Shown piece by piece: positions 10,744 to 23,023 of a stretch of 64,000 nt of DNA. Origin of the DNA: Hypomyces perniciosus. Its lineage: Eukaryota > Ascomycota > Sordariomycetes > Hypocreales > Hypocreaceae. Numbering within the stretch: position 1 is the first letter of the stretch; each line of letters begins with the position of its first letter. Under the pieces are notes generated by a model, which was given only the letters and a program-made list of their open reading frames with translations, had not been told where the DNA came from and ran no database searches. The translations under genes and the position numbers were made by a program. The stretch lies in assembly GCA_008477525.1 (NCBI GenBank), contig SPDT01000005.1, positions 3,162,001 through 3,226,000 of the forward strand, given 5' to 3'.

Positions 10744-12220
10744 CTAAGATAGCTTTCTTTTCTTTTCTTTCTCTTTATCCAGCCTCAGGTTAGCTATTAT
10801 TGCGATATTGATTACTTGAGTGGCTGATAGCTTCGTGGCTCTTATATTAGTCCTAGGGGCCATCTTCTGTTGGTTTTTGTGTGTGTTTGGGCGTGTTATT
10901 TCCTCCTCAACAAAATAGACCTTTACGTTAGCGAGTAGCCTGTAGTCTTTATAGACTCTGGCTCTATAGTATACTGCTGCTCTTTATCTTATTTTCCCGT
11001 TAAGTTAGGAGCCGTCTAAGTAAGCCGCGATTGTTAAAGCTAGCATCGAGTTTATTAGTTTAAGGTACTTCCGCGTGCCATCTCCTTCCTAAGTATCTCA
11101 AAGTTCGGGCCGGCTCTGGCGAAACGGGGCTTATGGGCGAAGAGAGTACGAGTATGGAGTAGGTCGGATGGACCTGCCGACTAGCCTAGCTGTCCTCTGC
11201 AAACGCGTCGCGGGGAGCTGGATAGTCGGTCTGTTAATCCTGTCGGCTAGCGGATAGGAACGGTCTAGACCCGCGAGTCGGGCGGTGTCAGGAGTCAGGA
11301 AGGCTAAGGGGTGACAAAGGGAGCTAGCCTCCCTTTATAAAGCCACGTGACCCTGAAAGGGTATATATAGAGAGCCTTGGGCCCCGTAGGGAAAGAAGGG
11401 CAGAAATCAATACAGTCACCTTGTTACTCCTTGCTTGCTACCTACCTGCTACGCTACGGCTAGGCCACCTCCCAGACTCTCTCACTCTCTTCTGTGTGTC
11501 TACAGTTTCCGACAGGCGGCGTTTCTCAGTCTCGCCTGGGCAAGCACTGTGAGTGCAGGCGGGATGCCGGATTCTCTATAGAGCACCGGGACAGGGGTAG
11601 TCTTCTAGACTGGGAGGACGGCGCAGGCTGCAGTCTCAAAGGCTTTGCCTAGTTTTACTGCGAGGTTGACGCCTATGCTTACTATCCTGCCTAGGTTATT
11701 CCTAGATTCTCTTTCTAAGCCGGGCCACTATGCCTCTATACTATATAGGGTGACTGGTAGTATATAGGCCTTAGCCGCTATAGCTACTGCATTAAAGGGG
11801 GAACCTTTTCTGGTTTTATTGAGACTCTTAAGGAAATTGGCCGTCTTTAGGGCCTTGGCTGCCTGGGTTTCCATGTGTGCTTTGAATGACAGCTTGGGGT
11901 CGAGGACGACGCCGAGCTATCTCATGCATGGGCTGGGATCGATCCGTCTTCCCTCCAGTGTGACTTTGTGGTGGGGTTAGGTCCGCGTCTCCTATAAAAG
12001 TGAAGGAGTTCGGCCTTATCTGGAACGAAGGAGATTGCGTTTTCCTGACCCCAGCGGATCGCCCGGTCTAACTCGTTCTGTAGCATCAACGAGGTGTAGC
12101 CCGTGTGAGGACCTGTGGCCAGGAAGGCGACGTCGTCTGCGTAGCCGAAGCGTTTGTTGCTGGCCCATCCTGTTCCTAGGAGCGGGGCGAGCCGTTGGCT
12201 TATGTCTTTGATATAAGCTT
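10744..12220 (-). mobile_element. LINE (non-LTR retrotransposon) fragment with RT and RNase H, decayed
   Basis: Read on the minus strand, the fragment begins inside the reverse transcriptase. RFGYADDVAFLA, the catalytic YADD box, lies at 12129-12146 and is followed by LGVVLDPKLSFKAHM and ALKTANFLKSL. A C-terminal RNase H start, AAYLDGS, lies at 11008-11025, and the frame ends at a TAG (10744-10746). The domain order RT then RNase H fits the I/Tad1 group common in ascomycetes. Stops within the frame are TAG or TAA at likely Gln or Trp positions. At least one frame change lies near 11940-11980. The 5' part (endonuclease, fingers of the RT) is missing, so the copy is 5'-truncated near 12220. A solo LTR interrupts it at 11286-11514; removing the LTR and one copy of its GGCGG target repeat restores the local frame. 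Confidence 0.88.
11286..11514. mobile_element. Solo LTR (229 bases) inserted in the LINE
   Basis: It starts TGTCAGGAGTC and ends TTTCCGACA, with TG...CA ends and a short terminal inverted repeat TGTC/GACA. Perfect 5-base target duplications GGCGG flank it (11281-11285 and 11515-11519). Promoter-like sequence sits inside: TATAAA at 11336-11341, TATATATA just after 11360, and an E-box CACGTG at 11344-11349. This suggests transcription of the parent element to the right. No second LTR or internal region is present, so it probably arose by LTR-LTR recombination. Confidence 0.88.
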
Positions 12221-13325
12221 AATAGTTCATAAGTCATATCAGTCAACAAGTAGAATTAAAACTCGTTAGCGACAAATACGGATACTATTCCAGTTCCCGA
12301 TCACGGTAGTTACTTGACTATTTCAGCTGAGAGCATATTCTACCTTGCCTGGAACCTATGACATATGGCTTCTTTCAAAAGTCTTTTTAAGGGCCTGGTC
12401 CTGAAGCACCTTTTATGAAGACAGGGTGTTGTTGTAGCCAAAAAGGCGATATCATGATATCAATAGGGCACCTCACATCCTCATACGCTACGGGGGACGT
12501 CGGGCACCTCGATTCCGTTTCGATTGATCTGTTTAACTGATGACGGAAGACGCTGTGTTGTTCCCAACGCTGATCGTTCTTCTGTCAGCTAACCTCATAT
12601 CTAGGAAACAACATGGCCTCCTAAGATATCTGCCCGAATGCTCTTGACCAAAGTCGCCTTTGTGATTTCCTGTGTTCCAGCTACAGTCAACAATGTGGCC
12701 TACGTCATACAACAATTTAATACTAGAGGGGAGGCGCGTAAGCTGATTTTCAGCACCGAATTTTCTCTCTCTGTATAGGGTGGTACAAAAGTATTAAGCT
12801 GCTCTGATGGCAGGTTCTTGGCGGTCTTTAATATTTCTGCAACAATAACGTAACAAAGCTCCATTGTTGAGAGTTGCATCCCTTTATAGCTCATTACTCA
12901 ATTATTTTGCTACTGCTGCTGTTATCCGATCCGAGGGATATTTTATTTTTACGGATTCATCATGCATCGTAAATTTGCCTTTTTGAACTACCTAGGTAGG
13001 GAATATTGAAGATATTGCACCAGACTTTCCCCGCGAAGTTGTTCTATGAGGCCAGTAACGCCACTAAGAACTCTTTTTTTTTTCACACACACACATAAAG
13101 AAAATCAAGTACTCGACATTACTTTTTTTTTTTTTTTTTAGATTTCTGCTGATTTTTGAAGACCCATTTGCGGCCGTGTTTGTAGTTAAAATGCCGTTTG
13201 TGGTCTCGCTCGAGACGGTTGAGAGTCTGTCGCTTAGTCATCATCCAAAGTTGACGACATTCAATCCACCAAGTGTCCACAGCTACAGAGCGACAGCATC
13301 ATAGCAGCTCCAACCAACTCCCAAG
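12221..13325. other. Spacer between transposon block and EMC1
   Basis: Composition returns to normal gene-space values here. No gene or transposon signature is visible. The last 250 bases are presumably the EMC1 promoter and 5' leader; they contain a short CA repeat near 13084 and a T-run at about 13116-13139. Confidence 0.5.
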
Positions 13326-16297
13326 ATGCGACGCACACTACAATCAGCCCTGCTGCTGGGCCTGTCGTCACTCGCATCAGCTGTATTCAAAGACGAAGTC
13401 GGCGATATCGATTTCCACCATGCCCTCGTCGGCGTTCCCCAGGTCGAAACCACCTTCTTCCACCGGCCGCGAAAGGACGACAAGGCGAGCCTTCTGTACA
13501 CGCTCAGCGACGTTGGCGTTCTCGGCGCAGTGAACCCAAGCACAGGAGCGCTGGTATGGCGCCAGCAGATTGCAGAGGACATTATGAACGGAGGAGGCTA
13601 CCTCAGAGCTCCCGAGGAGGAGAATTGGGTGGCGGCCGCATATGGACAACAGGTACAAGCCTGGAATGCGCTGACGGGGAGGAACGTGTGGCAGGCAGAG
13701 TTCGGTGGCAAGGCAAAGGACTTGGAAATCATGGAGTTGACCGAAAGCTCAAGAAAAGACGTCTTGGTCTTGTTCGAGGAGGATGGGACCACGGTCCTGC
13801 GCAGGATTCATGGTTCTCTGGGTACAGTTGTCTGGGAGTTTCGCGAGGTTAGCAAGGACATTCCCCTCCAGGTGTCAACAAACATCGCAAACATCTACGT
13901 CATCAGCCTTCACGGGTCGCCATCTTCATACGGCCTGAAGGTCACATCTTTGGATCCGGCAAGTGGAGGACGAGTCGACCACTGGACTGTTGGTACCAAG
14001 GGCAACGTCCATGGGCCGGAGGATGTCATGTTTGTTGGCGCGAACTCGGCCGCACCAATCCTGGCATGGGTAAGCAGAGGGCTGGAAAAGCTCAACGTCC
14101 ATGTTCTGGGGACCAAGTCGAAGCAGGAGTTTGCTCTCCCCACCGATGCCGTCTCCGTCAACATCCACGCCCCGCATTTGCTCCAATCGCAGCCCCATTT
14201 CTTGGTCCATACCCGCACAAAGACGGGAAACAAGGCTGAGGTCTACCATACCAACTTGAAGTCTGGCCAGATCACAAGAGCCTATGAGCTGCCTCTCCTC
14301 CCTGGACTTGGCGCAGTCTCTACGAGCTCTGATGGCGCAAACGTATACTTTACCAGAGTCACTGAGGATGAGGTTCTGATTGTCTCTTCCGAGTCGCACA
14401 GCGTCCTTGCCCGTTGGCCCTTCAAGCCACGGGCTGGTATTGAGCCCATCCACGCCGTGTCTGAGGTGGTCAAAAAGATGGGTGGTAAGGACTTCGCTGT
14501 CCGATCCGCCGCTGTCACCAAGTCAGAGGATTGGGTTCTGATTCGCAATGGTGAGCTTCATTGGACTCGTCCTGAAGGCTTGAGCGGCGCTGTCGCAGCA
14601 GCCTGGGCAGAGATTCCCGAGACGGAGGGCCTTGCCAAGGTATTGGCAGAGGAGGCACACACGAGTCCTTGGGATGCTTATGTCCACCGTGTCACTCGCC
14701 ACCTCAACGACTTGCAATATCTCCCAGACTACCTGGCTGCAATTCCTACTCGTGTTATCAACAGCCTCACGGGCAGTGCTGTTGGGGTCAGCAAGAATAG
14801 TCTACATCCCGATTCTTTTGGGTTCAACAAGATCATCGTTATTGCAACTCGACGAGGACGCCTCTACGGATTAGACACTGGCACCAACGGGGAAATTGTC
14901 TGGTCCAAGAGTGTATTCCCTCAGGCGCACGGTGCTGCTCTTGATATCAAGGGCATTGTGCCCAACGATGAGGAAGGCATTGTCACTATACGCGGTTCCA
15001 AGGGCGAATACGTTGCCATCAAGGTCGCCAATGGAGAGATTATTGAGGCACAATCTGGCGATGAGTCGACTCAAGTTTCCAGCACAGCTGCCATCAGTGG
15101 CGAAAAGGCCAAATGGCTGCTTACTCTCGGACCTGACGGCACATTGATCGACAACGTCCTGCAGGATCGCAACCTTGATCAAACTGTTGTCATCCGTGGT
15201 GATGACGATATCATCAAGGGGATCAAGTTCGCCAACCAGGGCAGCGAGACTACTAAGACGGAGATATGGCAACTGCAATTGCTGCCTGGGCAGAAGATTG
15301 CGAATATTGCAACTTTCCCATCACATGACCCAGTTGCGTCTATCGGTCGCGTCTTGGGAGACCGACAAGTTCAGTACAAGTACCTTAACCCCAACAGCAT
15401 TGTTGCCGCTGCCATTAATGAGGCCGATGCAACCCTCTCTGTTAAGCTGGTGGATACCGTCTCTGGTCAGGTCCTTGCGTCTCAAGTGTACGACGGTGTG
15501 GATGCTGACAAGTCCATTTCTTGCACCATGTCTGAGAACTGGTATAGCTGCTCATTCTTCGGGCAGTATACCCTTGATGACGGCTCAAACCGATCTGTCA
15601 AGGGCTATCAGCTTGTCGTGTCAGATCTCTACGAGTCTCCTTCGCCTAATGACCGAGGCCCTCTGGGCGATGCAGACAAGTTCTCGCCATTAGACCCTGT
15701 TGATAGCCCAACCGGCGTGCCACTACCTTGGGTCGTTTCACAGGCCTGGATCATGTCCGAGCCCCTCAACACCTTGACTGTGACGCAAACCCGTCAAGGC
15801 ATTACTAACCGACAAGTTTTGGCTTATCTCCCCGAATCACATGCCATCATGGGCATTACTCGACATGTGCTTGATCCGCGCCGTCCTGTCAACAGAGACC
15901 CAACGGCGGCCGAGATGGAGGCTGAGGGTTTGATGAAATATACACCAGCCATCGAAATCGATGCTCGCAACTTCCTTACTCATGAGCGTGACGTTGTTGG
16001 TGTGAAGGGCATCGTGGCTACGCCCGCCGTGGTTGAGAGCACATCACTTATTGTGGCATATGGAGTGGACATTTTCAGCTCCCGTGTAACGCCTAGTGGG
16101 ACATTTGACATTTTGGACAAGGGATTTAACAAGGTCACATTGTTAAGCACCGTGGTGGCGCTTCTTTGGGGAGTACTGCTTCTGGCGCCGATGGTATGTT
16201 TTTGGCCTCAACCTCCCCTCAACGCGAGGTCTGTTGCTAACTCGGATTACAGGTTCGGAGGAAGCAAATCAACCGGAATTGGGAGGCATTCTTGTAG
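13326..16297 (+). CDS. EMC1: ER membrane protein complex subunit 1
   Basis: EMC1 is the large lumenal subunit of the ER membrane protein complex, a membrane insertase for tail-anchored and multipass proteins. Two exons, 13326-16193 and 16253-16297, are separated by a 59-base intron (GTATGT donor, CTAAC at 16237-16241, TTACAG acceptor). Splicing gives 970 residues, close to the family's usual length. The last exon encodes only VRRKQINRNWEAFL, the conserved basic cytosolic tail. An unspliced reading would add a spurious tail to 16394. Visible features are a signal peptide (MRRTLQSALLLGLSSLASA), an N-terminal PQQ-like beta-propeller (AVNPSTGALVWRQQ, GLDTGTNGEIVW), the C-terminal EMC1/DUF1620 region (DKFSPLDPVDSPTGVPLPWV, ARNFLTHERDVVGVKGIV) and one membrane span near residues 937-956. 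It converges with the phosphatase gene. Confidence 0.96.
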
Positions 16298-16974
16298 AAG
16301 GGTAGACGACTGGGGAATCAACGGTGTATGGGATACCAACCAGGTGCTGGAGTCGGCACGTGTGTTTACGAAGTACTTGCAGAGAAAAGCGTGAATACTA
16401 ATTTGAATTTGCACATGATTTCTTGTTACGCGCTTCCGCATCCTTTTTGGATCCTTCTCTCACTCACGATGATACGAGTGCCTACAGCTCCTGTATCAAT
16501 GATACTCTTCCTATATCATTTTTCGCCTAAGAAACCGGCATATCTCGCCCCATAGCACTACTCGGCAGAGCGGCAAGCAGCATCCTTCAAACGCAGTCCC
16601 TGGAACGAAGCTACGGAGCCGATGAAACGACAGAGTTTTGCAATACGAAGAATACGGTGGCTACTAATGGATAGTTGCTGCATGTCTCGGAATCCTTCCA
16701 GGAAGTATTACGGATATAAAAAGTGGAATACGGAGTAGTAAATCAGGGGTAAGTCAAGCGGCAAATGCCATGAAGCCCACTTGAACGGAGTATTTCGTAT
16801 ACACATTTAACTAAAAAAATATACTCCGTAGTAATATCGTCAATCTACATCTATTATATCATGATTCAGTCCAATCCCAGTCCTACGAGTACAATGACGT
16901 AGCACAACCAACCATAAACACCCAAGCCCAATCTGAAACAAAAGCATCCAACATGTACCATATCCCGCATATCT
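16298..16974. other. Convergent 3' spacer
   Basis: This 677-base gap between the 3' ends of EMC1 and the metallophosphatase gene presumably holds both 3' untranslated regions. It contains exact copies of the dispersed 9-mer TACGGAGTA (16729-16737) and its complement TACTCCGTA (16822-16830). No coding signal is visible. Confidence 0.5.
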
Positions 16975-18867
16975 CTAGCAGTCACCGTCCCAATTCTTGC
17001 TGATCCACTCCGCCAACTTGTACGTCAAACTTCCCTCCATATAAACCTGCACATCGTCATTGCTATAGTCGCCGCCGCTGAACTTGAGAGCCGGGATGAT
17101 CCACGGCTGAATAAAGTCGAGGAACACAAGGTCCACCGTCTCAGGCTTGCTGCCGTCCTCGGGGAATGCAATTTCGGACTGGATGCAGTTCGGCACAATG
17201 AAGAACTCTAAGGGCTTGTGAACGGTATCATCACCGTCGTTGCCGATGTCATCCTTCGTAGTGTATCCGCCGATGAGAGGCTGTCCATCAGAGCCGTTGG
17301 GTGATTCGTCAACTCCGCGAAGTTCAAGTCGAGCTTCGTCTTCTTCTTCCTCATCCTCTGCCGCGACTTTGTTCATGGGATACATCTGCTCCGGGATAGT
17401 CAAGAACCTGGTGTCCGTGCCTTTATCATCCAAAATCTTGGGTGCGCTGTTCAAGATTCCAATGACCTTTTCGGCAATCTTGTACGGCACATCAGGAACG
17501 TAGCGGAAGCCGCTGGCAAAGGGGCTTATAGCGTAGGTGCTGTCCCGTGTAAACGGCCCCTTGAAGATGTCGAAGCGGACACCTCCAGTGTTGAGGATGG
17601 CAAGTCTGGACTTGTCCTTTCGTTTCTCATTAACTACCACATCGGGGAATACCTCTTCCTCGATCCATGAGTAGATGCTGTCTGGGCTTGGATACTTGGC
17701 CCTGTTCATCCAGAGGTCTCGCGGCGCACACCCATATCGGTGGTCGAGGTTTAGCGCTTTCCGGGCTCGTTCGATCATCTTGCTAACCAACTGGCCGTCC
17801 TTGGTAGGGAAAGTGGTTTCATCCAGGCCTGTGTGATGGTACATGCTATGGAGGTTGTTGTCGATGTACTTGCGCGTAAAGGAGAGGCCAGCGTTGGCCG
17901 AGGCATCTTTGCCGGGATTCTTGGGTTTGATGCCGTCGATAGACATCCATCCAATAGTCTCAAAGTATCTGCCGGAAGCCATAGCAAACGACCGGGAGTC
18001 GTAGCGAAGAGCATCTCGCACGTGGGCATGACCGCCGAAGAAGGCAATGGGGATGTGCCAGTTCTGCTTGCGGATAGCGGTGAAAATCGTCTTGAATTCC
18101 TCCATTCTCAAGCCAACATGTCCAATGACCACAAACAGATCGGGTTTCTCGCTAATGGCCTTTTGGAACCATTCTTCCTTGATGGTTTCAGCAACGGGCT
18201 GGACGACGCTGTTGTTTGCGTTGCCGGTGAAGTCGAAGAGGAAGCCAAAAGCAACGATTTCGATGCCTTGGTTCTTGGTCTTGAACTTGCGGTAGCGCTG
18301 AGGGGCCTGGGGCACTCGCTCGCCAGTCTTGGGATCGATATAGTCTAGGTTGGATGCAAGGTAGGTCTCCTTGAAGTTGGGAACAGTGGTGTTGTGTTCC
18401 ATGTCGACCGAGTATGCTTGGTAGAGCTCATGGTTGCCAGTACAGATAACGTCAACGTGCTGCTGGGCGTAAATGTCGTACTGGAAGAGGCCCTTGGGGG
18501 TCGAGCCGTCGTATAAGCCGTTGCCTTCGATCCGATCGCCGGTGTCGATGATGAGGAGGTCGGCGCCATTGTCCTCGGCTCGCTTGCGCATGTGCTGGGA
18601 GAAGGAGATGTAATCACCCCAATCGGCGGAATACTGAGGTCTGGGGCCGGGTTAGCTCTATCTGGGGAGACGCCTAGATACAGAGAAAACGCAGACTTAC
18701 TCTAGAAAATGCCCTCCCAGCCATCCATGTGTATCTGTGGTATGGAGGAAGTTGAGCTGGCCCCAAGTCAGGTCTCGTATCGGAGCCGGCACCGGCTTGA
18801 CAGCGCCAGGCTGCGCAGCGCGGACGGCGACAGCGAAGAAGCCGCCTAGAATGGTGCTTCTAAACAT
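16975..18867 (-). CDS. Secreted/vacuolar calcineurin-like phosphoesterase, 5'-nucleotidase family (YHR202W-like)
   Basis: A metallophosphoesterase of the UshA/5'-nucleotidase type, closest in layout to yeast YHR202W. Exons are 18701-18867 and 16975-18640, with a 60-base intron (GTAAGT donor, CCCCAG acceptor), giving 610 residues. The first exon supplies an N-terminal hydrophobic signal ([17 protein letters not shown]) and the first metal-binding motif LHTTDTHGW (D45, H47). Further metal ligands follow: IIDTGDR (D88, D91), GNHE (124-127), and [10 protein letters not shown] later. The C-terminal nucleotidase-like domain contains [17 protein letters not shown]. An acidic insert ([15 protein letters not shown]) interrupts that domain. 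The predicted site is the secretory pathway, vacuole or cell surface. The substrate cannot be told from sequence. The start at 18867 is chosen because it completes both the signal peptide and the metal site. Confidence 0.9.
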
Positions 18868-21800
18868 GGCGATTCGTACTCTGTACTTGCAATCGGGATT
18901 CCATGGAAATGGAGATGCTGGTGATGGTTCGATAGGAGTTGATGGAGTTGACGTGTTGTGGCGGAGGGAAGCTCCGACGCTTTGTGACCATCAGGGTCCA
19001 GGCGGCGACATCAGTGGACCACCTGACCTACAGGGGGCGCTGTACGGAGTACGGAGTAAGGCGGGCGCCAACCCCTATGTACATAGCGCTGGATGATAAA
19101 ATAGAACATACGGAGTATTACTGTCTCCAATCCATTGACAATGGATGGAACTCTGCTCCGTATTTCTGTGACCAAAAAGACTCCATTCGGCAAAGAAAGT
19201 ACGGAGTAGTATTAGTATTAAAAAACGGCTTTTGTAACATAGACGAGGTGCCATTGTTAGTGGAGCGTCCCGCAGGGCATGACGGTCTTGCAATGTGATA
19301 CGGGTACAATGCGGCCCTCTCCGGCGGAATCTGCATTCGTTACGGAGTATGGAGTATTACCCAAGGTGTATCTATAGATCTCCAGTGGTTGTACTCCGTA
19401 CTTCGTATCGTGTTATCCAAGGAGAAGTACCAAAAAAGCTGTCCTGATGGGTTCTTCGGGAACCAAACACTTCTATCCCATACATCCATACTCATACTAC
19501 CCTATCACTTCCCAGGTTCCCTCCCCACATGCTCCATACCACTCCAGGATTGCCTACGAGTACAGCACGCGTCATAGCATCAGAGTTGCTCTGGGTGAGC
19601 CGTGTCGCAAAGTTCGGGTCTCAGTCAGAAACAAACATCTCTCGGGTAAACACCATCAGCGGGGCCGGCTTGGCATTCGGAGCGGGAAGCGGACGGCAGA
19701 CTCATCGGCTGCACCCGAGCACCGGCCGGTCTGTGTCTCCGCCGCGATGCTTTCGGCAATGACGGTGTGTGGGATATCATATTAATGATGGTCTTTGGAT
19801 CCAGTCTATATATTACTGCTGCGATTCTGCATCCGAAGTTGGGTGGCCCCGGTGTATTCCGTCTACCTCATGGCAATAATGCCCTTTCCCAGGTCGAAAG
19901 CGCTTGCTTTGAGAAGAACTGATATGTTTGGAGATATTTCATGGAAAGCATGGCGCTCTTTGGTTTTGAGTAAAAGATCGTCATTTCAATCGCGTGGTGC
20001 CTGAGGATTCCAAGAGTAAGAGTATGGCATGATGCCAACACTGGAGTGGAGGCAAGTCATCGAGACTTCGACAACCAACAGCTATTCTACCAAGCTGATT
20101 TCTTCGGTAAGCTGGTATGTTATTGGCTTATTTTCCAACAGTACAGCCAATAAGGAGTAATACCTCGGTATTGTTCTGGCGATGGTCTGCCGGGGAACGG
20201 TACAGTGACATTCCTGGAACCTATCCGAGAAGGGCTCAACATTCTCCTGCGGCCGCAGAACAGGAGACTTTATTCCTACCTATGTGCGGGAAAGAAAAGT
20301 AGAGCAGCAAAGTACGCAGGAACAATTTCCCATAAGCTTGCGGCCTGTCGTCTGGAAACATGACTAGCAACACCTAGCTAACGCCGAGGGCCCTGATAAA
20401 TTAATGCTAATATCCGAAGCCAACTGTGTCGCCATGTTGGTTGACAAATGCACGAGCACGTTTAATGGCTTCTTTCTGCTGGTCTCGACGAATCTGGCAA
20501 ACGTGGAAATCCCACTAGGGTGCCTTCTAGACTCCTTACGGAATACTATTCCGAGATCGCCTAACTAGGCCATGGGTCGATGCCATCGGTCTGACTGGCG
20601 TTGGCGTGGCATCGGCCTCGTTTTCGGCTTCACCATCAGGGTTCTCCGCAACCGCCATTTACACATTAATAATACTAATAAGCATGCTCATCATATCTTT
20701 CAGCTAAGGCGGCAATCTGAGGGAACGGGTTAGAGTTACGAGTACGGAGTACTTCGTAGAGGACAGCATATTTTTGGTTTGCACGACTACGATCGCGTGT
20801 CACCACCACCACCACCACCACCACCACCGTCCAACACATGAACAAAATGAATGAAAAATCGAACTGTACATACATACATACATAGCATTAGTGACGTGAT
20901 GCCCTATCGAAGATCCATGGACAAACTGGGGTCAGTATTCTCTTGGCAACATGCACGTTCACTTTCCTGGCTGTTTCTGCCACGTAAAACCGCCACTGAT
21001 CCCGTCACTAGTAACTCTATAGTTTTTTCGTGCCGAAAGCACCCTATCACCCAATCTCACCAACCGGAATTTAGAGTTTGGCGTTTCATGCGGATCTGCC
21101 TGTCTAGTCGGCCACTTTTGGAATCATTAGACGATGGTTGCCTTTCAATTTTAAAACTGCCATCGAATACGAGCCAGCGACCCCTGACACACTCCACATA
21201 TATAATAAGTTTCAGGTAAGAGAATGAGACGAAAAAGGATACTATCGCCATTGCAGAATGGTGCTAGTACTATTTCTATCTATTTTTTGTGGAGAGCGGA
21301 CCGCATCCTTCAGGGCGCAGAATCATCATCAAGCTCGACTTGCAAATGTCCTTAATGGCCTCGATATTATTATTATTATTATTATTATTATTACAGGAGG
21401 CACAGCGATATTTCACGTCAAAGGCTAGTAGGTAGTATTGGTTTCCCACCTATCACCAGCGACTCGATCTTCCCCTTTCTGGCCAAGACCTCTGGAAAAA
21501 AAAAAAAAAAAAAACGCCATTTCGGGCTTCGCAACTCTTGAAAAGTCCATGAGTGTGCCATGATGGGAGGGGGGGTGTAGCGGACTTTGTAGCAGTACTG
21601 CTACTCGTACATACTACAGAGTAATCGTAGTCTTCATTTACGACCCTGGCACAATTCCGCTTCTCCGGTCCTTGTTCTTCTAGAATAAGTCTATCGAAGG
21701 AATGGGGGCCTCACATGTACTGGGAGGGGCGTAGCGACGCTTTGCTTCGGATCCTTCCTCCTTCTGAACTGTCTGAATGGGGCTTGGTTTGGTAAGCAAG

Positions 21801-22726
21801 CAACGAGAATCGATAGCTGAAGATGCAAAATTGCCCTCGCTTTGCCCGTTCTGGTGTTAGAGGATCCATCGTTTAATGCCTCCACCCATGTCTCAGAACT
21901 CGGTACCGGATGTACACGTACATGCTCCGTACAGCACATGTCCAGAGGAGAAACAGGAGTAACCAGGAAAAGCCCTTGATATGCAGCATTTGCTGTAACA
22001 CTGCGCCTTTGGTGTAACGAGAAACGCCTCGGCCTCGTGGAGGAATCCGAACGGTACGGGTCCCGCGGATGTCTGGCATGCGTTTACCCCAGAGATGTTT
22101 CGTATCTCGTGTTTTTTTTTCTTTCTCACGCACGACGCCACCAGTCCTCGACATGTTTCTGCAGCGATTTCCCAGTCCAGCGTGAGGAGAGGGGGGAAGC
22201 ACTAAAGGGGGCCACGGCTTGGTGGTGCCAAGCTCTGTTTGGCTCGGCGCTACCACGATTAAACTTAACATCCCAGCTCTGCCATCGACCGGTACGAGAT
22301 ACGAGGCGGCAGTGGCTCCACCTACGAGTCTTGCTCGGCCATGTGGGGGGAGGAGGAGAGCATGTTTCCGCTATAAGTTGACAAGCCGAGCCCTACCGAT
22401 GCAGATACACTGCCCCGTAGCATTCCTAAACACCTCCAAGTGACTGCTCTTTTCATCCCTAGCTATTCTACCGGCCTTTGTCAAAGTGCTCGCGAGCGTA
22501 GCTGTGATTCGTCATGGTTGCCTTTCCAGTGCCCTCGATCGATTACAGAGCGCAACAGAGATTACCGTCCTTTCCCCAAGAAGACTCTTCGAGGCGAACG
22601 CCTTGCACACGGATCCCGGATATTTTGACCAGAGGAGCTATGCCTTCGAGTCCTGGTACGGAGGTCCTTCCGATGAGAGGGGAATTGGATGGAGAGTATG
22701 GACTAACTGACGTTTAGTCCCAGGCA

Positions 22727-23023
22727 TCATGACGGTAATGACGGCCAAGTCTGAGCAAGACTGCTTCGACTTGCTCGTGCAGGAATTGTCCTCCATCCCA
22801 GACCGAGAGCCACCACCAGCAGAGGGTGTCGACCCAGCTCAGGGGAACAAACAGCCCACTCTGTCAATTTGTTAGTCGACCATTGGAGAGAGCCTTCGGG
22901 GAAAATCGATTCAACGGCGAGAGGATAGACACTAATATGGATGGTGTGCGTAGTGCCCAACCGCGGTCCTGTCAAGAACACGACGACAAACACGGTTATT
23001 ACCAAGACGATCCGAGCTGCCAT
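22727..23023 (-). CDS. Doubtful 98-residue ORF with N-terminal hydrophobic segment
   Basis: ATG at 23023 has a favourable context (CTGCCATGG) and begins MAARIVLVITVFVVVFLTG, which could be a signal peptide or anchor. The remaining 80 residues have no motif I recognise and only two cysteines. It sits inside a long spacer with many chance open frames. It is listed only because small secreted proteins are easily missed; it may well not be a gene. Confidence 0.15.
   Translation of the reverse strand: MAARIVLVITVFVVVFLTGPRLGTTHTIHISVYPLAVESIFPEGSLQWSTNKLTEWAVCSPELGRHPLLVVALGLGWRTIPARASRSSLAQTWPSLPS

Noticed and set aside
13283..16441. EMC1 reading through to 16394 as 1022 residues
   Set aside because: A canonical intron at 16194-16252 restores the conserved C-terminus and ends the protein at 16297.
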